Positions 26,601 through 36,700 of a stretch of 56,150 nt of DNA are shown here, piece by piece (within the stretch, counting starts at the first letter, position 1; each line of letters begins with the position of its first letter). The notes under the pieces are model-generated. The model saw only the letters and a list, made by a program, of their open reading frames with translations, was not told where the DNA came from and did not search any database. Position numbers and translations under genes: made by a program. This DNA is from CAZABP01 sp964483245 (GTDB lineage: Bacteria > Planctomycetota > UBA1135 > UBA2386). Location: positions 1 through 56,150 of the forward strand of contig CAZABP010000031.1 of the NCBI GenBank assembly GCA_964483245.1, in the 5' to 3' direction.

Positions 26601-26806
26601 GCCGTCGTGCCGTCGGTCGCCCACAACTCGCTGCCGCTGACTGCGTCGTAGGCGGTGAACCAGGTCGTGTTGCCGATCGTCGTGAACTCGGCCGGCGAGG
26701 AATCCGGATCGGTCGTCGGCGGGGTGGAGTTCAGGTCCTTCAACAGCGACTGCCCTGGCAGCGCGCAGGCGAGGAGAGCGGGGAGCAGCAGCCGGATGCG
26801 GAGCAT
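23678..26806 (-). CDS. ELWxxDGT-repeat exported protein, paralogue 1
   Basis: 1042 aa with a signal peptide (LLLPALLACALPGQS). The mature protein starts LLKDLNSTPPTTDPDSSP, as in its three neighbours. Seventeen repeats of about 46-50 residues follow, each carrying a variant of ELWxxDGTxxGT (SELWATDGT, RELWRTDGT, TELFVSDGT and so on), then a decayed copy (EEPFLLD). Such repeats are likely beta-propeller or beta-solenoid blades. The C-terminal 115 residues form a separate domain (GCPGTGGIPRLTG...GSGCTLYVAP...) common at the ends of secreted Planctomycetota proteins. It is the most divergent of the four: the Ser-rich linker SSSSP of the others is mostly SSNP or GSNP here. Role unknown; probably secreted or surface-located. 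Confidence 0.9.
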   Translation of the reverse strand: MLRIRLLLPALLACALPGQSLLKDLNSTPPTTDPDSSPAEFTTIGNTTWFTAYDAVSGSELWATDGTTAGTRLVADIEPGPGSSTPTSFTALGGFVYFSAFTTGEGRELWRTDGTAAGTTLVSDVVPLGSSSNPARLTAAAGKLFFTAFTSATGTELFVSDGTPNGTGIVRDLQPGSFGSNPDNLLAFAGKLFFTATTTISGTEWCTSDGTATNTGVVFDLEPGPLGSLPAYPVLLGNKLLFRAFTLATGNELWSTDGTQAGTALVKDIWPGTSGSSPAYLTTIGPLVFFQAADPTTGVEPWFSDGTAAGTRMIADLAIGTNGSDPAHFTLVGSRVVFSAATPANGREPHSTDGSALGTVMLGDLTPGPAPSILQPPALPLFWSLGARAVFAASTVADGNEPWVTDGTVGGTAQLRNLHPNGDGALPGVGLFTRHGTHVLFRGDEGSAAPGRGSEPWITDGTSANTQLLRNVRPPEPTGSSPTPAVELLGNALFAADDGIHGSELWRSDGTAAGTVLLKDIHAGSPGSTPREFVRLGDRVLFRALEPASGLELWITDGTTNGTMLLKDIAAGIASSAPEHLVRLGGHVYFRATDLASGTELWRTDGTANGTVLVANIRAGSGSSNPTSLTVVTDQLFFAADDGTSGVELWRSNGTAAGTVRVADIRSGPPGSQPSELREAGGRLWFRADDGVHGVEPWRSDGTVGGTQLVRDVFPGTPTNPGSDPSGFTVAPNGRVLFAALDGRDTLGTGRELWVSDGTAAGTQLLRDIHPGIPDSSPEHLIALEGRVLFTAFDGTPATGSGRELWSSNGTAAGTVRVADLWPGPPSGVSGPLMPVGANRVAFAGTDGSTGYELWVSDGTAGRTQLVQDLLPGAASSNPAGFRTVGARALFRAIGPGVGEEPFLLDLVSIGAGYTEEYGTGCPGTGGRIPRLTGTTPILNSPSFLLRVLDARPSSAAAIWVGAGPSPLAIGSGCTLYVAPAQLLVFPLTTDASGVATQPLPLPNAPALLGLHATAQALVADPGGAWFQYLALSNPVQLVIGD

Positions 26807-26854
26807 CGGCGAAAGGTACCGCGGGATCCGCGATCGTGGGTGGGTCGGTACGCA

Positions 26855-26882
26855 CCGAGGGCCCGCGCCAGCGGGCCCTCGG
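26855..26882 (-). terminator. Hairpin after paralogue 2
   Basis: Perfect 12-bp stem CCGAGGGCCCGC / GCGGGCCCTCGG with a 4-nt loop, 40 nt downstream of the stop at 26922. No T-run follows on the minus strand. Confidence 0.65.
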
Positions 26883-26921
26883 CAACGGCGTTTTGCCGTG
26901 ATTCGGAGCCGTGGTGCGGGA

Positions 26922-29900
26922 TCAGTTCCCGACGACCAGCTTCAGCGCGTTGCTGAACGACAGGATGTTGAACCACGCCCCGGCCGGATCGGCCGTCAGG
27001 TTCTGCGCGTGCGCGAGGAAGCCGAGCAGGTTCGGGTCGTTGGCGACCGGCAGGCTCAGCGTCGCATTGCCGCTCGCGTTGGTCACCGTCGTCCAGGACA
27101 GGATCGGAGTCAGCGCGACATACAGGTTGCAGCCGCCGCCGATCGGAGTCGGCGTCGGGCCGACACCGATCACGAACACGGTCGGTGCGGATGCATTCGC
27201 GTTGCTCAGGTCCATCTGGAACGTGTTGTTGATGCGCGGCGGATTGCCGGTCAGTGACGGGATGCCATTGGTCCCGGCGCAGCCGACGCCGAACGGATCC
27301 GCATCGGCGCCGCCGAGCGTCTTGAAGTCGACGTAGAACAGCTCTTCGCCGGATGGATCGTTGAAGGCGCTGAAGAGGATCCGGTTGCCGACTGCACCGT
27401 ACGGATACGGCAGCGCACCGAGCGGTCCCGGACGCAGATCGGACACGAGCACCGTGCCGGTGGTCGTGCCGTCCGTGCGCCACAGTTCAAAGCCGGTCGA
27501 GCCATCATCACCGCAGATCAGCAGGCGGTTGCCGATCTTGATGATCGGGTTCGTCATGCCGGACGTGTGGCCGACGTGGATGTCCTTGATCATCGTCGTC
27601 CCGGCGGGCGTGCCGTCGGTGACCCAGAGTTCGCGGCCGCTGCCGGTCCCGATTGCCGTGAAGTAGCAGCGCCCGTTCAGGTGCGTCAGGTACTGCGGCG
27701 TCGAGCTCGCAGTGCCCGTCGCGATGTCGGCGAGCAGCATCGTGCCGGCCGGGGTGCCGTCGGAGACCCAGATCTCGCGGCCGGTGCCGGTCGTCGCAGT
27801 GCCGTCGAGGGCGTCGAACACGACCTTGCTGCCGTTGACTTCGGTGAAGTTGTTCGGCGAGCTGCTCGACGCGCCGGGATAGAGGTCCTTGACCAGCACC
27901 GTGCCGGCGGCCGTACCGTCGGTCACCCAGAGCTCGCTGCCGAGGGCCAGAGCCCCGTCATTGGCGTAGAACCAGACCTTGCCGGCGGCGGCGCGCAGGT
28001 TCGTCGGCGACGAGCTGCTGGTGCCGACGTAGATGTCCTTCAGCAGGACGGTGCCGGCGGTCGTGCCGTCGGAGATCCACAGCTCGATGCCGGTCCCGGT
28101 CGTGGCCGTGCTGTCCGTGGCGCGGAACACCAACTTGTCGCCGAGGATCGTCAGGTAGAACGGCGAGCTGCTCGACGTGCCAGGATAGATGTCCTTGACC
28201 AGCATCGTGCCGGCCGCGGTGCCATCCGACATCCACAGCTCGTTGCCGGTGCCGGTCGTCGCGGTGCTGTCCGTCGCCGTGAAGAACGCCTTGCCCTGGA
28301 ACGCGATGAAGTTCGACGGGCTCGAGCTCGAGGCGCCGGGGTAGATGTCCTTGACCATGACGGTGCCGGCGGCCGTGCCGTCGGTGATCCACAGCTCGCG
28401 GCCGGACGTGGCGTCGAGCGCCGAGAAGAACACGAGATCGCCGATCCGCGTCAGCACGGTCGGGCTCGAGCTCGAGGCGCCGGGGTAGATGTCCACCAGC
28501 ATCGCGGTGCCGGCCGCGGTCCCGTCGGAGACCCAGAGCTCGGTTCCGTTGATGCCGTCCGTCGCGCTGAACAGCGACTTGCCGTGCAGCTCGGCGAAGT
28601 TCGCCGGGAACGAGCCGGACGCCTGCGGCTGGTTGATGTTGATGAGGATGCCGGTTCCGGCGGGGGTGCCGTCGGTGATCCCCAGCTCGATGCCGATGCC
28701 CGGGATCAGCGTCGTGTTGGACGAATAGAACAGCACGCCGTTGGAGCGCGCACCGAAGTAACCAAGGCTCGTCGTCACGCCGCTCGAGGTGCCGGAGTAC
28801 GTGTCGGCGATCAGCATCGTGCCGGCCGCAGTGCCGTCGGTGACCCAGGGCTCGTAGCCGGTCGTCGCGGTCGTGGCGGGGAACACGGCCTTGCCGCCGT
28901 ACACATGGAACGTCGGCGTGGTCGTCCCGGTCCCGATCGAGCTGGACGTGCCGGCGTAGCCGTCGGCGAGCATGACCGTGCCGGCCAGCGTGCCGTCGGT
29001 GACCCATGGCTCACGGCCGGCCGCCGCCGTCAATGCCGAGAACAGCACGTTCGTGCCGAGCGACTGGAAGTGGTACGGGGTCGAGCTCGCGGTCCCGGCG
29101 TTCAGGTCGCCGAGCATCGCGGTGCCGGCGGCCGTGCCATCGCTCGACCAGAGCTCCGCACCGGCAGCCGCGGTCGTGGCGCTGAACCACACCTTGCCGT
29201 TCTGGAGCGAGAGGTACGACGGTGAGGAGCTGGACGTGCCGGTGTTGATGTCGACCAGCAGCGTCGTGCCGGCCGTCGTCCCGTCGCTGATCCACAGCTC
29301 GCGCCCGGTGCCGACCGTGGCCGTGCTGTCGGTCGCCGCGAACAGGAAGTTGGTACCGATCATCGTCAGGTACTGCGGCGAGCCGCTGCTCGTGCCGGGG
29401 TAGCAGTCGGCGACCATGACTGTGCCGGCCGCTGTGCCATCGCTCGTCCACAGCTCGTTACCGTTGGTCGGCGTCGACGCCGAGAAGTACAGCTTCCCGC
29501 CGAACGCGAGCATGTTGGATGGACTCGAGCTGGACGTGCCGGGATAGATGTCGAGCACCAGGCCGGTCGTCGTGCCATCCGTCGCGTACAGCTCCGCGCC
29601 GACGTTGCCGCTGTCGAGGCCGTTGAAGAACAGGAACCCACCGGCAACCGTCAGATTGATCGGGCTCGAGCTGTTCGGACCCGCAACGACGTCGCTGACC
29701 AGCGTCGTGCCGGCCGCCGTCCCGTCGGTGCGCCACAGCTCACGGCCGAGCGAGTCGGTCAGCGCCGTGAAGTAGACGAACCCGCCGAACGGCGTGAACG
29801 CGGTCGGCGACGAGCTGGAGGTGCCAGGATAGATGTCCTTGAGCAGCTTGGTTCCGGCGGCGGTGCCATCCGTCGTGAACAGCTCGACGCCGGTGTCCGC

Positions 29901-30074
29901 CGTCGTAGCAGCGAAGTACGTCGTCGGGCCGACGGTCAGGAATTGGTTGGGTGACGAGCTTGGATCGGATGTGGGCGCGGCGGTGTTGATGTCCTTCAAC
30001 ACACCTTGCGCGGTGAGGACGCCGGCGCTGCTCAACACGAGCAGGCCAGTGGAGAGCATGGAGCGGAGTTGCAT
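26922..30074 (-). CDS. ELWxxDGT-repeat exported protein, paralogue 2
   Basis: 1050 aa from the ATG at 30074, with AGAGG upstream. Signal peptide LLVLSSAGVLTAQ, then GVLKDINTAAPTSDPSSSP. Seventeen ELWxxDGT repeats plus a decayed eighteenth (EELFYVD) are arranged in the same register as in the neighbours: repeat 2 is RELWRTDGT, repeat 7 REPWVTDGT and repeat 17 FELWRTDGT. Linkers read PGTSSSSP. The C-terminal domain (GCAGTNGIPSLTG, GGGCNLYVALTP, NDPNLLGFLAHAQNLTADP) is nearly the same as in paralogues 3 and 4, with two conserved cysteines that could pair. The close similarity of 2, 3 and 4 points to recent tandem duplication. It has its own hairpin after the stop, so it is probably a separate transcript. 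Confidence 0.92.
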   Translation of the reverse strand: MQLRSMLSTGLLVLSSAGVLTAQGVLKDINTAAPTSDPSSSPNQFLTVGPTTYFAATTADTGVELFTTDGTAAGTKLLKDIYPGTSSSSPTAFTPFGGFVYFTALTDSLGRELWRTDGTAAGTTLVSDVVAGPNSSSPINLTVAGGFLFFNGLDSGNVGAELYATDGTTTGLVLDIYPGTSSSSPSNMLAFGGKLYFSASTPTNGNELWTSDGTAAGTVMVADCYPGTSSGSPQYLTMIGTNFLFAATDSTATVGTGRELWISDGTTAGTTLLVDINTGTSSSSPSYLSLQNGKVWFSATTAAAGAELWSSDGTAAGTAMLGDLNAGTASSTPYHFQSLGTNVLFSALTAAAGREPWVTDGTLAGTVMLADGYAGTSSSIGTGTTTPTFHVYGGKAVFPATTATTGYEPWVTDGTAAGTMLIADTYSGTSSGVTTSLGYFGARSNGVLFYSSNTTLIPGIGIELGITDGTPAGTGILININQPQASGSFPANFAELHGKSLFSATDGINGTELWVSDGTAAGTAMLVDIYPGASSSSPTVLTRIGDLVFFSALDATSGRELWITDGTAAGTVMVKDIYPGASSSSPSNFIAFQGKAFFTATDSTATTGTGNELWMSDGTAAGTMLVKDIYPGTSSSSPFYLTILGDKLVFRATDSTATTGTGIELWISDGTTAGTVLLKDIYVGTSSSSPTNLRAAAGKVWFYANDGALALGSELWVTDGTAAGTVLVKDLYPGASSSSPNNFTEVNGSKVVFDALDGTATTGTGREIWVSDGTPAGTMLLADIATGTASSTPQYLTHLNGRCYFTAIGTGSGRELWVTDGTPAGTTMIKDIHVGHTSGMTNPIIKIGNRLLICGDDGSTGFELWRTDGTTTGTVLVSDLRPGPLGALPYPYGAVGNRILFSAFNDPSGEELFYVDFKTLGGADADPFGVGCAGTNGIPSLTGNPPRINNTFQMDLSNANASAPTVFVIGVGPTPTPIGGGCNLYVALTPILSWTTVTNASGNATLSLPVANDPNLLGFLAHAQNLTADPAGAWFNILSFSNALKLVVGN

Positions 30075-30282
30075 AGGAACGACCTCTGCAGGTTCACGAG
30101 AGGGAGCGGCTGCGAAGTGCAGCGCTCCGGGCAGCGACGGAGCCGGAACGGCCCAGTGCGGCGCGGACGCTAGGGTCCGCGCAGTTCCTGCAACCCGGGG
30201 GAGCGGCCAGGGGGAGTCCAGGATGCCAACTCCACCAGCCTGCCTCCGCTCCGCGTCCTCCCGGTGGGTGCCCGTGAACGCA

Positions 30283-30320
30283 GCAGGCCCGCACCCGGAC
30301 TGCTCCGGGCGCGGGCCTGC
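30283..30320 (-). terminator. Two-part hairpin after paralogue 3
   Basis: Outer stem GCAGGCCCGC / GCGGGCCTGC with an inner stem CCCGGA / TCCGGG, about 30 nt after the stop at 30350. No T-run. It lies in the 275-bp gap 30075-30349, where no gene is visible. Confidence 0.7.
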
Positions 30321-30349
30321 GCAGGGATCCGAAGATCCCTCGCCGCCGG

Positions 30350-33300
30350 TCAGTTGCCGACGACCAGCTTCAGCGCATTGCTGAAGGACAAGACGTTGAA
30401 CCAGGCGCCGTTCGGGTCGGCGGTCAGGTTCTGCGCGTGCGTCAGGAAGCCGAGCAGGTTCGGATCGTTGGCGACCGGCAGCGACACCGAGGCGTCGCCG
30501 CTGCCGTTCGTCAGCGTCGTCCAGGACAGCACGGGGCTGAGCGCGACATACAAGTTGCACCCGCCGCCGACCGGGGTCGGGGTTGGGCCGACGCCGATGA
30601 CGAACACGGTCGGGGAGCTGGCCCGGCCGTCCGCCAGGGACATCGTGAACGTGCCGTTGAGGACCGGGACGTTCGAGCTCAGGACCGGGATGCCGTTCGT
30701 GCCGGCGCAGCCGGTGCCGAACGGATCCGACTCACCCGCGCCCAGCGTCTTGTGGTCGACGTAGAACAGCTCCTCACCGACCGGGTCGTTGAAGGCGCTG
30801 AACAGGACGCGGTTGCCGACGGTGCCGAACGGATACGGCAGGGCGCCGAGCGCGCCCGGCCGCAGGTCGGCGACCAGCGTTGTTCCGGCTGCCGTCCCAT
30901 TCGTCACGTACAACTCGTAGCCGGTCGTGCCGTCGTCACCGCAGAGCAGGATCCGGTTGCCGAGCTTGATCAGCGGGTTCGTGTTGCCGGAGCTCGAGCC
31001 GACCCAGATGTCCTTCAGGATCGTGGTTCCGGCCGGGGTGCCATCGGTCATCCAGACTTCACGACCGTTCGTGGCGTTGAGCGCCGAGAAGTAGCCCTTG
31101 CCGTTCAGCTCGGTCAGGTAGCTCGGCGAGGAGCTGCTGGTGCCCGGGTAGATGTCCGCCAGCAACATCGTGCCGGCTGCGGTGCCGTCGGTGACCCACG
31201 GCTCGCGGCCGGTGCCGGTCGTGGCGGTGCCGTCCAATGCGTCGAAGATCACCTTGCCGCCGCCGATCGCGGTGTAGTTGTTCGGCGAGCTGCTCGAACT
31301 GCCGGGGTAGATGTCCTTGACGAACATCGTGCCGGCGGCGGTCCCGTCGGAGACCCACAGCTCGCTGCCGAAGCCGAGTGCGCCGTCGTTGGCGTAGAAC
31401 CAGACCTTGCCGCCTGCTTCGCGCAGCAACGTCGGCGAGCCGCTCGACGTGCCGGCGTAGATGTCCTTCAGCAGGACCGTGCCGGCGGCGGTGCCGTCGC
31501 TGACCCACAGCTCCGTGCCACTGCCCGGAGCGATCGTGCCATCACTGGCGCGGAACAGGACCTTGTCGCCGAGCACGGTCAGGTACGTCGGCGAGCTGCT
31601 GGAGGTGCCGGCGTAGATGTCCTTCAGCAGGACCGTGCCGGCGGCGGTGCCGTCGCTGATCCACAGCTCCGTGCCGCTGCCCGGCGCCGTCGTGCCGTCG
31701 CTGGCCGAGAACATCAGCTTGCCGCCGAGGTTGACCAGGTAGTTCGGCGACGAGCTGGACGCGCCGGCATAGATGTCCTTGACCTGCGTCGTGCCGGCGG
31801 CGGTGCCGTCGGTGACCCACAGCTCGATGCCGCTCGTGCCGTCGTTGGCGCGGAAGAAGACTCGATCGCCGATGCGGGTCAGCAGAGACGGGCTCGAGCT
31901 GCTCGCGCCCGCGTAGATGTCCTTCAGCATCGTCGTGCCCGCGGCCGTGCCGTCGCTCGACCAGAGCTCGACTCCGTTGATGCCGTCGGTCGCCGAGAAG
32001 ATCGACTTGCCGAGCAGCTCGACGAAGTTGGCCGGGTTCGAGCCGGACGGGGCCGGGACGTTCAGGTTGTTCAGGATCGTGGTGCCGACGACGGTCCCGT
32101 CGCTGACCCACAGCTCAGCGCCGCGCCCAGGCAGCGTCGTGCTCTCGGTGCCGCGGAAGATCACGCGTGGCCCGTTCGTCGCCCAGTAGAGGTCGGTCGT
32201 CAGCGCGCCGCTCGACGTGCCGGGGTAGATGTCGACCAGCAGACCGGTGCCCGCCGCCGTGCCGTCGGTGACGAACGGCTCGGTGCCGGTGCTGCCGTTG
32301 TTGGCCGCGAACACTGCGCGACCGCCGGCGACGTAGAAGCCGGGATAGGTCGAGCTGATCGAGATCGAGCTCGACGTGCCGCTGTACAGGTCGGCGAGCA
32401 TTGTGGTCCCGGCGGCCGTGCCGTCAGTGATGTACGGCTCGCGGCCGGTCCCGGTGTTCGTCGCCGAGAACACGACCTTGCTGCCGAGTGCCACGAAGTG
32501 GTACGGCGTCGAGCTGCTCGCGCCGACATAGATGTCCGCGACCATGACCGTGCCGGCGGCCGTGCCGTCGCTCATCCAGAGCTCGGTGCCCGCGCCGGCG
32601 CCGTCATTGGCCGCGAACCAGACCTTGCCGTTCGCTTCGCGCAGGTAGGCCGGCGAGGAGGAGGAGGCGCCGGCGTAGATGTCCTTCAGGACCCCCGTGC
32701 CGGCGACGGTGCCGTCGGTGCTCCACAGCTCGATACCGCTCACGCCATCCGTGGCGCGGAACAGCAACTTCGTGCCGAGCACTGCCGGATAGGTCGGCGA
32801 GCTGCTGCTGGTCGGATGGATGTTCATGAACATCACCGTGCCGGCAACCGTGCCGTCCGACGTCCAGAGCTCCGTGCCGTTCGTGCCGTCGTTCGCCGTG
32901 AAGAACAGCTTCCCGGCGAACGAGACGAGGTTCGACGGCGACGAGCTCGACGTGCCCGGATAGATGTCGACCATGACCGTGCCGGCCGCGGTCCCATCCG
33001 AGATGAACAGCTCGGTGCCCGCGGTGCCGTCGGAGCCGGTGAAGAACAGCTTGCCAGCGGCAGCCGTCAGGTTGGATGGCGAGCTGCTCGACGAGCCGAC
33101 GTAGACGTCCTTGACCATCGTCGTGCCGGCCGCCGTGCCGTCCGTGCGCCAAAGCTCACGGCCGAGCGCGTCGAACGCGCTGAAGTAGACGTGGCTGCCG
33201 AACTGCGTGAAGCCGAGCGGCGAGCCGCTCGACGTTCCCGGATAGATGTCGGCGATCATCTTGGTGCTCGCCGGAGTTCCTGCGGTCACCCACAGCTCGG

Positions 33301-33487
33301 AGCCGCTCGCTCCGTCAGTTGCATAGAAGTACGTCAGCGGGCCGACGGTGGTGATGTACGTCGGCGACGAGCTCGGGTCGGTCGTGGGAGGAGCAGAGTT
33401 GATGTCCTTCAGGAGTCCCTGCGCCTGCAGGACGCCGGTAGCGCAAAGCGCGAAAAGACCGGCCTTCAGCATGGTGAACGAATGCAT
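30350..33487 (-). CDS. ELWxxDGT-repeat exported protein, paralogue 3
   Basis: 1045 aa from the ATG at 33487 (MHSFTMLKAGLFALCATG); a second Met five codons in is possible. The sequence before the start (GTCACCCCCCT) has no Shine-Dalgarno but resembles that of paralogue 4 (GTCACCCCCG). After the signal, LLKDINSAPPTTDPSSSP leads into 17 repeats (SELWVTAGT, RELWRTDGT ... YELYVTNGT) plus a decayed EELFYVD. Linkers are IYPGTSSSSP or IYAGASSSSP. The C-terminal planctomycete-type domain ends in SNALKLVVGN. Regular strands KVWF, KLFF and VFFRA in each repeat suggest a propeller or solenoid. No enzyme motif; function unknown. Confidence 0.92.
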   Translation of the reverse strand: MHSFTMLKAGLFALCATGVLQAQGLLKDINSAPPTTDPSSSPTYITTVGPLTYFYATDGASGSELWVTAGTPASTKMIADIYPGTSSGSPLGFTQFGSHVYFSAFDALGRELWRTDGTAAGTTMVKDVYVGSSSSSPSNLTAAAGKLFFTGSDGTAGTELFISDGTAAGTVMVDIYPGTSSSSPSNLVSFAGKLFFTANDGTNGTELWTSDGTVAGTVMFMNIHPTSSSSPTYPAVLGTKLLFRATDGVSGIELWSTDGTVAGTGVLKDIYAGASSSSPAYLREANGKVWFAANDGAGAGTELWMSDGTAAGTVMVADIYVGASSSTPYHFVALGSKVVFSATNTGTGREPYITDGTAAGTTMLADLYSGTSSSISISSTYPGFYVAGGRAVFAANNGSTGTEPFVTDGTAAGTGLLVDIYPGTSSGALTTDLYWATNGPRVIFRGTESTTLPGRGAELWVSDGTVVGTTILNNLNVPAPSGSNPANFVELLGKSIFSATDGINGVELWSSDGTAAGTTMLKDIYAGASSSSPSLLTRIGDRVFFRANDGTSGIELWVTDGTAAGTTQVKDIYAGASSSSPNYLVNLGGKLMFSASDGTTAPGSGTELWISDGTAAGTVLLKDIYAGTSSSSPTYLTVLGDKVLFRASDGTIAPGSGTELWVSDGTAAGTVLLKDIYAGTSSGSPTLLREAGGKVWFYANDGALGFGSELWVSDGTAAGTMFVKDIYPGSSSSSPNNYTAIGGGKVIFDALDGTATTGTGREPWVTDGTAAGTMLLADIYPGTSSSSPSYLTELNGKGYFSALNATNGREVWMTDGTPAGTTILKDIWVGSSSGNTNPLIKLGNRILLCGDDGTTGYELYVTNGTAAGTTLVADLRPGALGALPYPFGTVGNRVLFSAFNDPVGEELFYVDHKTLGAGESDPFGTGCAGTNGIPVLSSNVPVLNGTFTMSLADGRASSPTVFVIGVGPTPTPVGGGCNLYVALSPVLSWTTLTNGSGDASVSLPVANDPNLLGFLTHAQNLTADPNGAWFNVLSFSNALKLVVGN

Positions 33488-33718
33488 AGGGGGGTGACGG
33501 AGATGGGTTGGGCAGGCGGCTCGCAACGTGCGATGTCGCCATCACGCCACCACCCCGGTGGGGGCGCCAGCGCGGGGCGGGACGCTAGCGCTCCGCTTCC
33601 TGACAAGTTGCCCCCCTGGGGGGAGGGGTATGGGGGGCAGAGCAGGATCCAGGATCGCTGGCTGGAGTCGGGGTGACTCCTCGCAAGGGGCGACAGTGCT
33701 CTCCGACTCGGCAGCTCC

Positions 33719-33745
33719 GCCCACCTCCGCACGGCGGAGGTGGGC
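33719..33745 (-). terminator. Hairpin after paralogue 4
   Basis: Perfect 12-bp stem GCCCACCTCCGC / GCGGAGGTGGGC with a 3-nt loop, 37 nt after the stop at 33782. No T-run. The rest of gap 33488-33781 holds a C6-T-G6 stretch (33611-33623) and no gene. Confidence 0.7.
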
Positions 33746-33781
33746 AGGCTGTTTCCCGTGGGGCCGCGGGATCCGGGGCGC

Positions 33782-36700
33782 CTACGGCGCGCCGACGACG
33801 ATCTTCAGCGCGTTGCTGAACGCGAGCACGCTGAACCAAGCCCCGGCCGGATCGGCGGTCAGGTTCTGCGCGTGCGCCAGGAAACCGAGCAGGGCCGGAT
33901 CGTTGGCGACCGGAACCGACAGCGTCGCGTCACCGCTGGCATTGGTCGTCATGGTCCACGACAGGACCGGTGACAGCGCGAGATACAGGTTGCAGCCACC
34001 GCCGACCGGCGTCGGCGGCGTCGCGACGCCGACCACGAACACGGTCGGCGAACCCGCTCGCGCATTGGTCAGGTCCATCTGGAACGTCCCGCTGATCACC
34101 GGCGTGTTGCCGGTCAACTCCGGGATGCCGCTGGTGCCGGCGCAGCCGACGCCGATCGGCTCCGCCTGTCCGGCGCCGAGCGTGGCGAGGTCGCAGAAGA
34201 ACAGCTCCTCGCCGACCGGATCGTCGTACGCACTGAAGATCGTGCGGTTGCCGACGATGCCGAACGGATACGGCAGCGAGCCGGCGGCGCCCGGGCGAAG
34301 GTCCTTGACCAGCTTGGTGCCAGCGACCGTGCCATCGGTGACCCACGGCTCGTAGCCGGTCGAGCCGTCATCGGCGTCCAGGATGATCCGGTTGCCACCG
34401 GTCTTGATCAGTGGGTTCGTCACGCCGGACAGCGCGCCCGGCAGGATGTCCTTGAACATCACGGTGCCGGCCGGGGTTCCGTTGGTGACCCACAGCTCGC
34501 GGCCGTTGGTGGCATCGAGCGCCGTGAAGAACACGAGGCCTTTCAGCTCCGTCTGGTACGACGGCGTCGAGCTGGACGTTCCGGGGTAGATGTCCGCGAG
34601 CAGCAGCGTGCCGGCGGCGGTGCCGTCCGAGACATAGATCTCGCGACCCGTGCCAGTCGTTGCCGTGCCGTCGAACGCGTCGAACACGACCTTGCCGCTG
34701 CCGAGCGTCGTGAAGCCGCGCGGTGAGCTGCTGCCGGTGCCCGGATACAGATCGGCGACCAGCGTCGTGCCGGCAGCCGTGCCGTCGGAGACGAACGGCT
34801 CGCTGCCGCTCGTTCCGTTGGTTGCATAGAACCAGAGCTTGCCACCAGCGACCGTCAGGTTGAACGGCGACGAGCTGCCGCTGCCGGCGTTGATGTCGGC
34901 GACCATCGCCGTCCCGGCCGCGGTGCCATCCGTGGCCCAGAGCTCGGTGCCGTTCGTCGCGCCATTGGAGGCACGGAAGTAGACCTTGCCGCCGAAGCGC
35001 GTCAGGTACGACGGCGACGCGCTCGACGTGCCGGCATAGATCTCGGTCACGAGCATCGTGCCTGCAGCAGTGCCGTCGCTGATCCGCAGCTCATAGCCGC
35101 TCGTCGCGTCGGTGGCCGAGAACAGGAGCTTGCCGTTCAGCTCGACCAGGTAGTTCGGGGACGAGCTCGAGCTGCCGGCATAGATGTCGGCGACCATCGT
35201 CGTGCCAGCGGCGGTGCCGTCGGTCATCCAGAGCTCGATGCCGTTCGTGCCGTCGTTGGCGCGGAAGAAGACGCGGTCACCCACGCGCGTCATCAGCGAT
35301 GGGCTCGAGCTCGTGGTGCCGGGGTTGATGTCCTTCAGCAGGACCGTACCGGCGGCCGTGCCGTCGCTGATGAACAGCTCGGTGCCGACCGAGCCCTCGG
35401 TCGCCGAGAAGATCGACTTGCCGTTCAACTCGACGAAGTTGGCCGGGTTCGAGCCGGACGGACCGGGGACGTTCAGGTTCGCCAGCAGACCGGTGCCGGC
35501 GGAGGTGCCGTCCGTGCTCCAGAGTTCCGCGCCACGGCCCGGGACTGCGGTGCTCTCGGTGCCGCGGAACAGGACCTTGCTGCCCTGCACGGCGAAGTAC
35601 AGATTCGACGCCACGGCGCCGCTCGACGAACCGGGATAGATGTCGGCGAGCAGCATCGTGCCGGCGGCGGTGCCGTCAGTGACCCATGGCTCGGTGCCGT
35701 TCGTCGTGCCGTTGTTGGCGGGGAACACGGCCTTGGTGCCGAGCACCATGTACGGCGGGGCGGACGAGCTGGCGCTGATCGCGCTCGAGCTGCCGACATA
35801 GATGTCGGCGATCAACATCGTGCCGGCGGCGGTGCCGTCGGTGATGTGCGGTTCACGGCCGGCGCCGGTACCGATTGCCGAGAACAGCACCTTCGTGCCG
35901 AATGGCGTGAAGTGGTACGGCGTCGAGCTGCCGGAGCCGACGTTCAGCTCGGCGACCATCGCCGTGCCGGCGGCGGTGCCATCGCTGGCCCACAGCTCAC
36001 TGCCCTTACCGGAACCGTCGTTGGCCGAGAAGTAGACCTTCGGCCCGACCGCGGTCAGATACGCCGGCGACGAGGAGGACGACGACGCGTAGATGTCGAC
36101 CAACAACGCTGTACCGGCGGCGGTGCCATCCGAACTCCACAACTCGCGACCGTTCGTCGCGTTGAACGCGGAAAACAGCAGCTTGCTGCCGAGCACTGCG
36201 AGGTACGTCGGCGAGCCGCTCGAGCTGCCGGCATAGATGTCGATCAACATCGCCGTGCCGGCGGCGGTGCCGTCCGAACTCCAGAGCTCGGTGCCGTTCG
36301 TGCCGTCGTTGGCGGAGAAGTACAGCTTCCCGCCGAACGACGTCAGATAGGTGCACGACGAGCTGCTGGTGCCGGCGCGGATGTCGAGCACCTGCATCGT
36401 GCCGGCGGCGGTGCCGTCGGAGACCCAGAGCTCGGTGCCGGTCGTCCCGTCGTTGGCGGTGAAGAACAGCTTCGCGCCGACGACGGTCAGGTTCGCCGGC
36501 GAGCCGCTCGACGAGCCGACGTAGATGTCCTTGACCATCATCGTGCCGGCGGTGGTGCCGTCGGTCCGCCACAGCTCGCGGCCGAGGCCGTCGAATGCGC
36601 TGAAGAAGATGATCGGGCCGAGCTGCGTGAAGTACTGCGGGGACGAGCTGGAGGAGCCGGGGTAGATGTCCTTGATCAGCTGCGTGCCGGCGACCGTGCC

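Noticed and set aside
30437..33676. Open frame on the plus strand opposite ELWxxDGT paralogue 3
   Set aside because: It is repetitive only because the sense repeats are; it has Arg/Gly-rich composition and no independent features.
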